From positions 1-6,801 of the forward strand of contig DAOVWI010000118.1 of NCBI GenBank assembly GCA_030636765.1: a stretch of 6,801 nucleotides of DNA, read 5' to 3'. This DNA is from Gemmatimonadales bacterium (GTDB taxonomy: Bacteria; Gemmatimonadota; Gemmatimonadetes; Palauibacterales; Palauibacteraceae). The notes beneath the pieces were generated by a model, which searched no databases, was not told the DNA's origin, and saw only the letters and a program-made list of their open reading frames with translations. Of this stretch, positions 5,140 through 6,801 are shown one piece after another. The translations under genes were made by a program, and so were the position numbers. Each line of letters starts with the position of its first letter. Within the stretch, counting starts at the first letter, position 1.

Positions 5140-6522
5140 TCACTGCTGAGATGATCCCGAGGTCGAGGGGCCGCCCGTCCTTTCGACCAGCGGTTCGTGA
5201 TGCTCGCGGAGTGGCGCCACGACCTCTTTCGTGAGTCGCAGGACCACCCAGGTCATCGCCAGCGTCGGCGGAAGCACCGCCGCGATGATGTCGGCGTTCG
5301 GCTGCGGGAACCAGGGCAGGGGCTGGAGGATGAGGCCGAGGACCGCCACCGCCGCGACGAAGGCCGCCAACCTTCGCGCCCACCGCCCGGCCCAGCGCTT
5401 CCCCATCGCGGCGAAGGGAATGAGGGGAGCCAGCGCCAGCGCGACCGGATTGAGAAAGAACAGGTTCTCGTTCCGGTAGCCGGCCCAGTGCGCGGTCAGG
5501 AACCAGAGCCCCAGCATGAACGCGCCGCCGACTCCCAAAAGCAGAGCCCAGGCCGAGGACGTCAGGGCGGCGAGGAACCGGGCGCTGCCACGCGTCGATC
5601 CCAGCCAGCCCAGGAGGACGAGGAGCCCCGAAAGCACGGCTCCGACCGCTAGAAACTGGAGCAGCCAATCGGGCGGCGCATCGGGCTCCGGTCCGAGCGT
5701 GCTCTCGTAGACCGTGAACTCCCGCCGCACCAGCGGCCTCTCGCCGCCCTCTCCGTCCGGCACCGTCACCTCGCGCACGTACTCCATCATGCGAACCGGA
5801 AGGAACATCTCCTCCCAGACCGAGATCGGACGATCCGTGGCCGGGCCGATGGCGAAGGTCCCTCCCGCGTAAACCAGCGGGTCCGGGGCCATCAGCCGGC
5901 GAAAGTGGGAGCGGTACGTCGTACCCGTCCCGACCCCCTCGGCGGACTCGCGCAGCCGTCCGCCCAGCACTTGGTCGATCGCGTCGCGGACCCGCGTGGA
6001 GCAGTTGTCCCGGTAGTAGTCGTATCGGTACAGGCGGTTCTCAGGATGCTCGTTCCACTGCTCGAACTCGTACAGCTCCTCCATCTGCTCCGCGGTCAGG
6101 TCCAGCTCCTGGACCCAGATCGAGCGATCGGCCGCCTCATAGGCGCGCAGCATGAACTCGGTATCGAAGCCGGCCATCCAGTAGTCCATCTCTCCCCGGA
6201 CGAAGCGACGCAGGAAGCCGGGCTCCTCGAAGGAGAACATGCCGTAGTTGTAAGCGCGGTCGATGCCGCGCAGCGTGTCCCGCACCCAGATCGCGTTGTG
6301 CCCGAAGCGGTCCCACACCTGCCGCCCGGGACCGATCGTGATGAGAAACACCTCCATCATGGACGCCGGGCTCGCGGGTCCGCGTGTTGCTGATGCGCCG
6401 GCAGCCGACGCGCCCGTGGCGCTCGGGTCCGGTTCCTGAGCCGGGCCGGGGCTCGCGAGCGCCGCCCGCAGAAGCGACGCGGCAAGAAGGACGTATAAGG
6501 ATCGAGTCTTCACGCGGCCCAT
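5140..6522 (-). CDS. DUF4105 / Lnb-like periplasmic-domain membrane protein
   Basis: The product is 460 aa with ATG at 6520-6522. A signal peptide (about 1-24, hydrophobic YVLLAASLLRAALA then SPG) is followed by a low-complexity Ala/Ser/Pro linker to about 54. Residues 56-275 form the DUF4105 (Lnb N-terminal) domain with DRFGHNAIWVRD (71-82) and YDYYRDNCSTRVRDAID (167-183). His75 and Cys174 are the candidate catalytic pair, as in the permuted NlpC/P60-like superfamily. The C-terminal half has five hydrophobic segments (about 287-307, 317-342, 355-373, 384-402 and 411-430), and AHWAGYRNENLFFLNP (344-359) resembles the conserved family segment. Relatives named Lnb act as lipoprotein N-acyltransferases in some Gram-negatives; applying that here is inference. 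The gene is convergent with the sigma operon. No strong ribosome binding site precedes the ATG, and GTG four codons in (VKTRSLY) is an alternative start. Confidence 0.85.
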   Translation of the reverse strand: MGRVKTRSLYVLLAASLLRAALASPGPAQEPDPSATGASAAGASATRGPASPASMMEVFLITIGPGRQVWDRFGHNAIWVRDTLRGIDRAYNYGMFSFEEPGFLRRFVRGEMDYWMAGFDTEFMLRAYEAADRSIWVQELDLTAEQMEELYEFEQWNEHPENRLYRYDYYRDNCSTRVRDAIDQVLGGRLRESAEGVGTGTTYRSHFRRLMAPDPLVYAGGTFAIGPATDRPISVWEEMFLPVRMMEYVREVTVPDGEGGERPLVRREFTVYESTLGPEPDAPPDWLLQFLAVGAVLSGLLVLLGWLGSTRGSARFLAALTSSAWALLLGVGGAFMLGLWFLTAHWAGYRNENLFFLNPVALALAPLIPFAAMGKRWAGRWARRLAAFVAAVAVLGLILQPLPWFPQPNADIIAAVLPPTLAMTWVVLRLTKEVVAPLREHHEPLVERTGGPSTSGSSQQ

Positions 6523-6531
6523 GATAGCGAT

Positions 6532-6544
6532 GGACGGGCCGTCC
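6532..6544. repeat. Perfect 13-bp palindrome just upstream of the DUF4105 start
   Basis: GGACGG, a central G, then CCGTCC form a perfect inverted repeat 9 bp upstream of the ATG on the minus strand, where a ribosome binding site would be expected. It could be an operator or could influence translation; by composition alone a short GC palindrome is not rare here. Confidence 0.35.
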
Positions 6545-6624
6545 GGCAGCCAGAGCTGGGGTCGTCAGGCATTGGCCTCCTCAAGAGAGCCCGCACGCAC
6601 GCTCCCTTGCGCTCCGGGTCGATA

Positions 6625-6720
6625 GTGATCGGTTTTCGCAGATAGCCGGCCGCAGTGAACAATAACCGCAGAATGTTGACATGAGTGATGATATTTCACG
6701 GTCGGTGAGCGTTTTTCGCA
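6625..6720 (+). repeat. Direct repeat of a 16-bp motif, 80 bp apart, with related short motifs
   Basis: GTGATCGGTTTTCGCA (6625-6640) and GTGAGCGTTTTTCGCA (6705-6720) match at 14 of 16 positions with exact 80-bp spacing, and each is followed within 10 bp by GGCCGC. Between them CCGCAG occurs twice (6650-6655, 6666-6671). The block is visibly more AT-rich than the genes on its left. It resembles the repeated binding sites at ends of transposons or recombinase substrates, but I do not recognise a known element. Confidence 0.4.
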
Positions 6721-6801
6721 ACAGGCCGCTACCGGAATCCGGAGCCCCTTCCGCATACGCGTGGCTCATCGGCCGCTTCAGCCTCGCGTACAGGCAGCGC
6801 A
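6681..6801 (+). CDS. Start of an unidentified protein, cut by the window edge
   Basis: An ATG at 6681 opens a frame without stop to the window end (40 codons). The peptide RNRPLPESGAPSAYAWLIGR (about 14-33) looks like genuine protein, with GC-rich third positions over the last 25 codons. No Shine-Dalgarno sequence is visible before the ATG, and the true start may lie further in, for example GTG 6705. It begins inside the repeat block described at 6625-6720. The AYAWLI-F pattern loosely reminds me of N-terminal regions of some Fic-family proteins, but this is only recollection and too short to identify. Confidence 0.33.
   Translation, partial: MSDDISRSVSVFRNRPLPESGAPSAYAWLIGRFSLAYRQR

Noticed and set aside
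5197..5652. A 151-codon plus-strand frame opposite the DUF4105 gene
   Set aside because: Arg/Gln/Glu/His-rich shadow of the minus-strand membrane segments, without a ribosome binding site.
6676..6704. TTGACA at 6676-6681 as a -35 box
   Set aside because: No -10-like hexamer occurs 15-19 bp downstream, and it overlaps the ATG of the right-edge reading frame.
1..6801. CRISPR array
   Set aside because: No series of regularly spaced identical repeats of 20 bp or more; the only regular array is the 14-bp operator set, which has 6-bp gaps.

Overview
The window reads as a piece of a high-GC Gram-negative chromosome. The evidence is a signal-peptide-bearing DUF4105/Lnb-type membrane protein and an ECF sigma factor paired with an RskA-type anti-sigma factor. 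The style of the exported protein (a long Ala/Ser/Pro-rich linker after the signal peptide) would fit Gemmatimonadota or a similar soil phylum, but this is a low-confidence guess. The left third (about 1-2230) looks less GC-biased in codon use than the right half and carries accessory-region marks. No ribosomal or other universal marker gene is present.

Left boundary (1-716): a small unrecognised gene on the minus strand (70-255), a short tandem repeat (326-347), and the 3' half of a tRNA-Val(UAC) gene (475-520) without any 5' half. A lone tRNA 3' half is the classic scar at the distal end of an element that integrated into a tRNA gene. By that logic the element lies to the left and older flanking DNA to the right. 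Bases 256-325 and 348-474 hold nothing I can call.

Regulated two-gene module (586-2224): a promoter whose -10 box sits inside a perfect 14-bp palindrome, followed by three related sites at exact 20-bp centre spacing. Behind it lie two overlapping genes. The first encodes a winged-helix protein whose nucleotidyltransferase-like motif has lost its catalytic residues. The second encodes a DUF6036-type nucleotidyltransferase that keeps them. The arrangement resembles AbiE-like toxin-antitoxin or defence modules: a DNA-binding autorepressor with a nucleotidyltransferase effector. This is the most interesting part of the window.

Two small metabolic or stress genes (2407-3254): a DUF4242 (SCO4226-like) small protein and a single-domain cupin, separated by two terminator-like hairpins and therefore probably transcribed separately.

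Sigma and anti-sigma operon (3450-4906): an ECF sigma factor with an unsure start, and a membrane RskA-type anti-sigma factor overlapping it by 4 bp. Together they should form an envelope-to-transcription signalling switch.

Convergent gene (5140-6522, minus strand): a DUF4105/Lnb-like protein with a signal peptide, a periplasmic domain with His and Cys candidate catalytic residues, and five C-terminal membrane segments. Just downstream, in the same frame after its stop codon, lies a TPR-like remnant (4909-5139). The right edge (6523-6801) has an inverted repeat near the DUF4105 start, repeated motifs with 80-bp spacing, and the start of an unidentified plus-strand reading frame that leaves the window.
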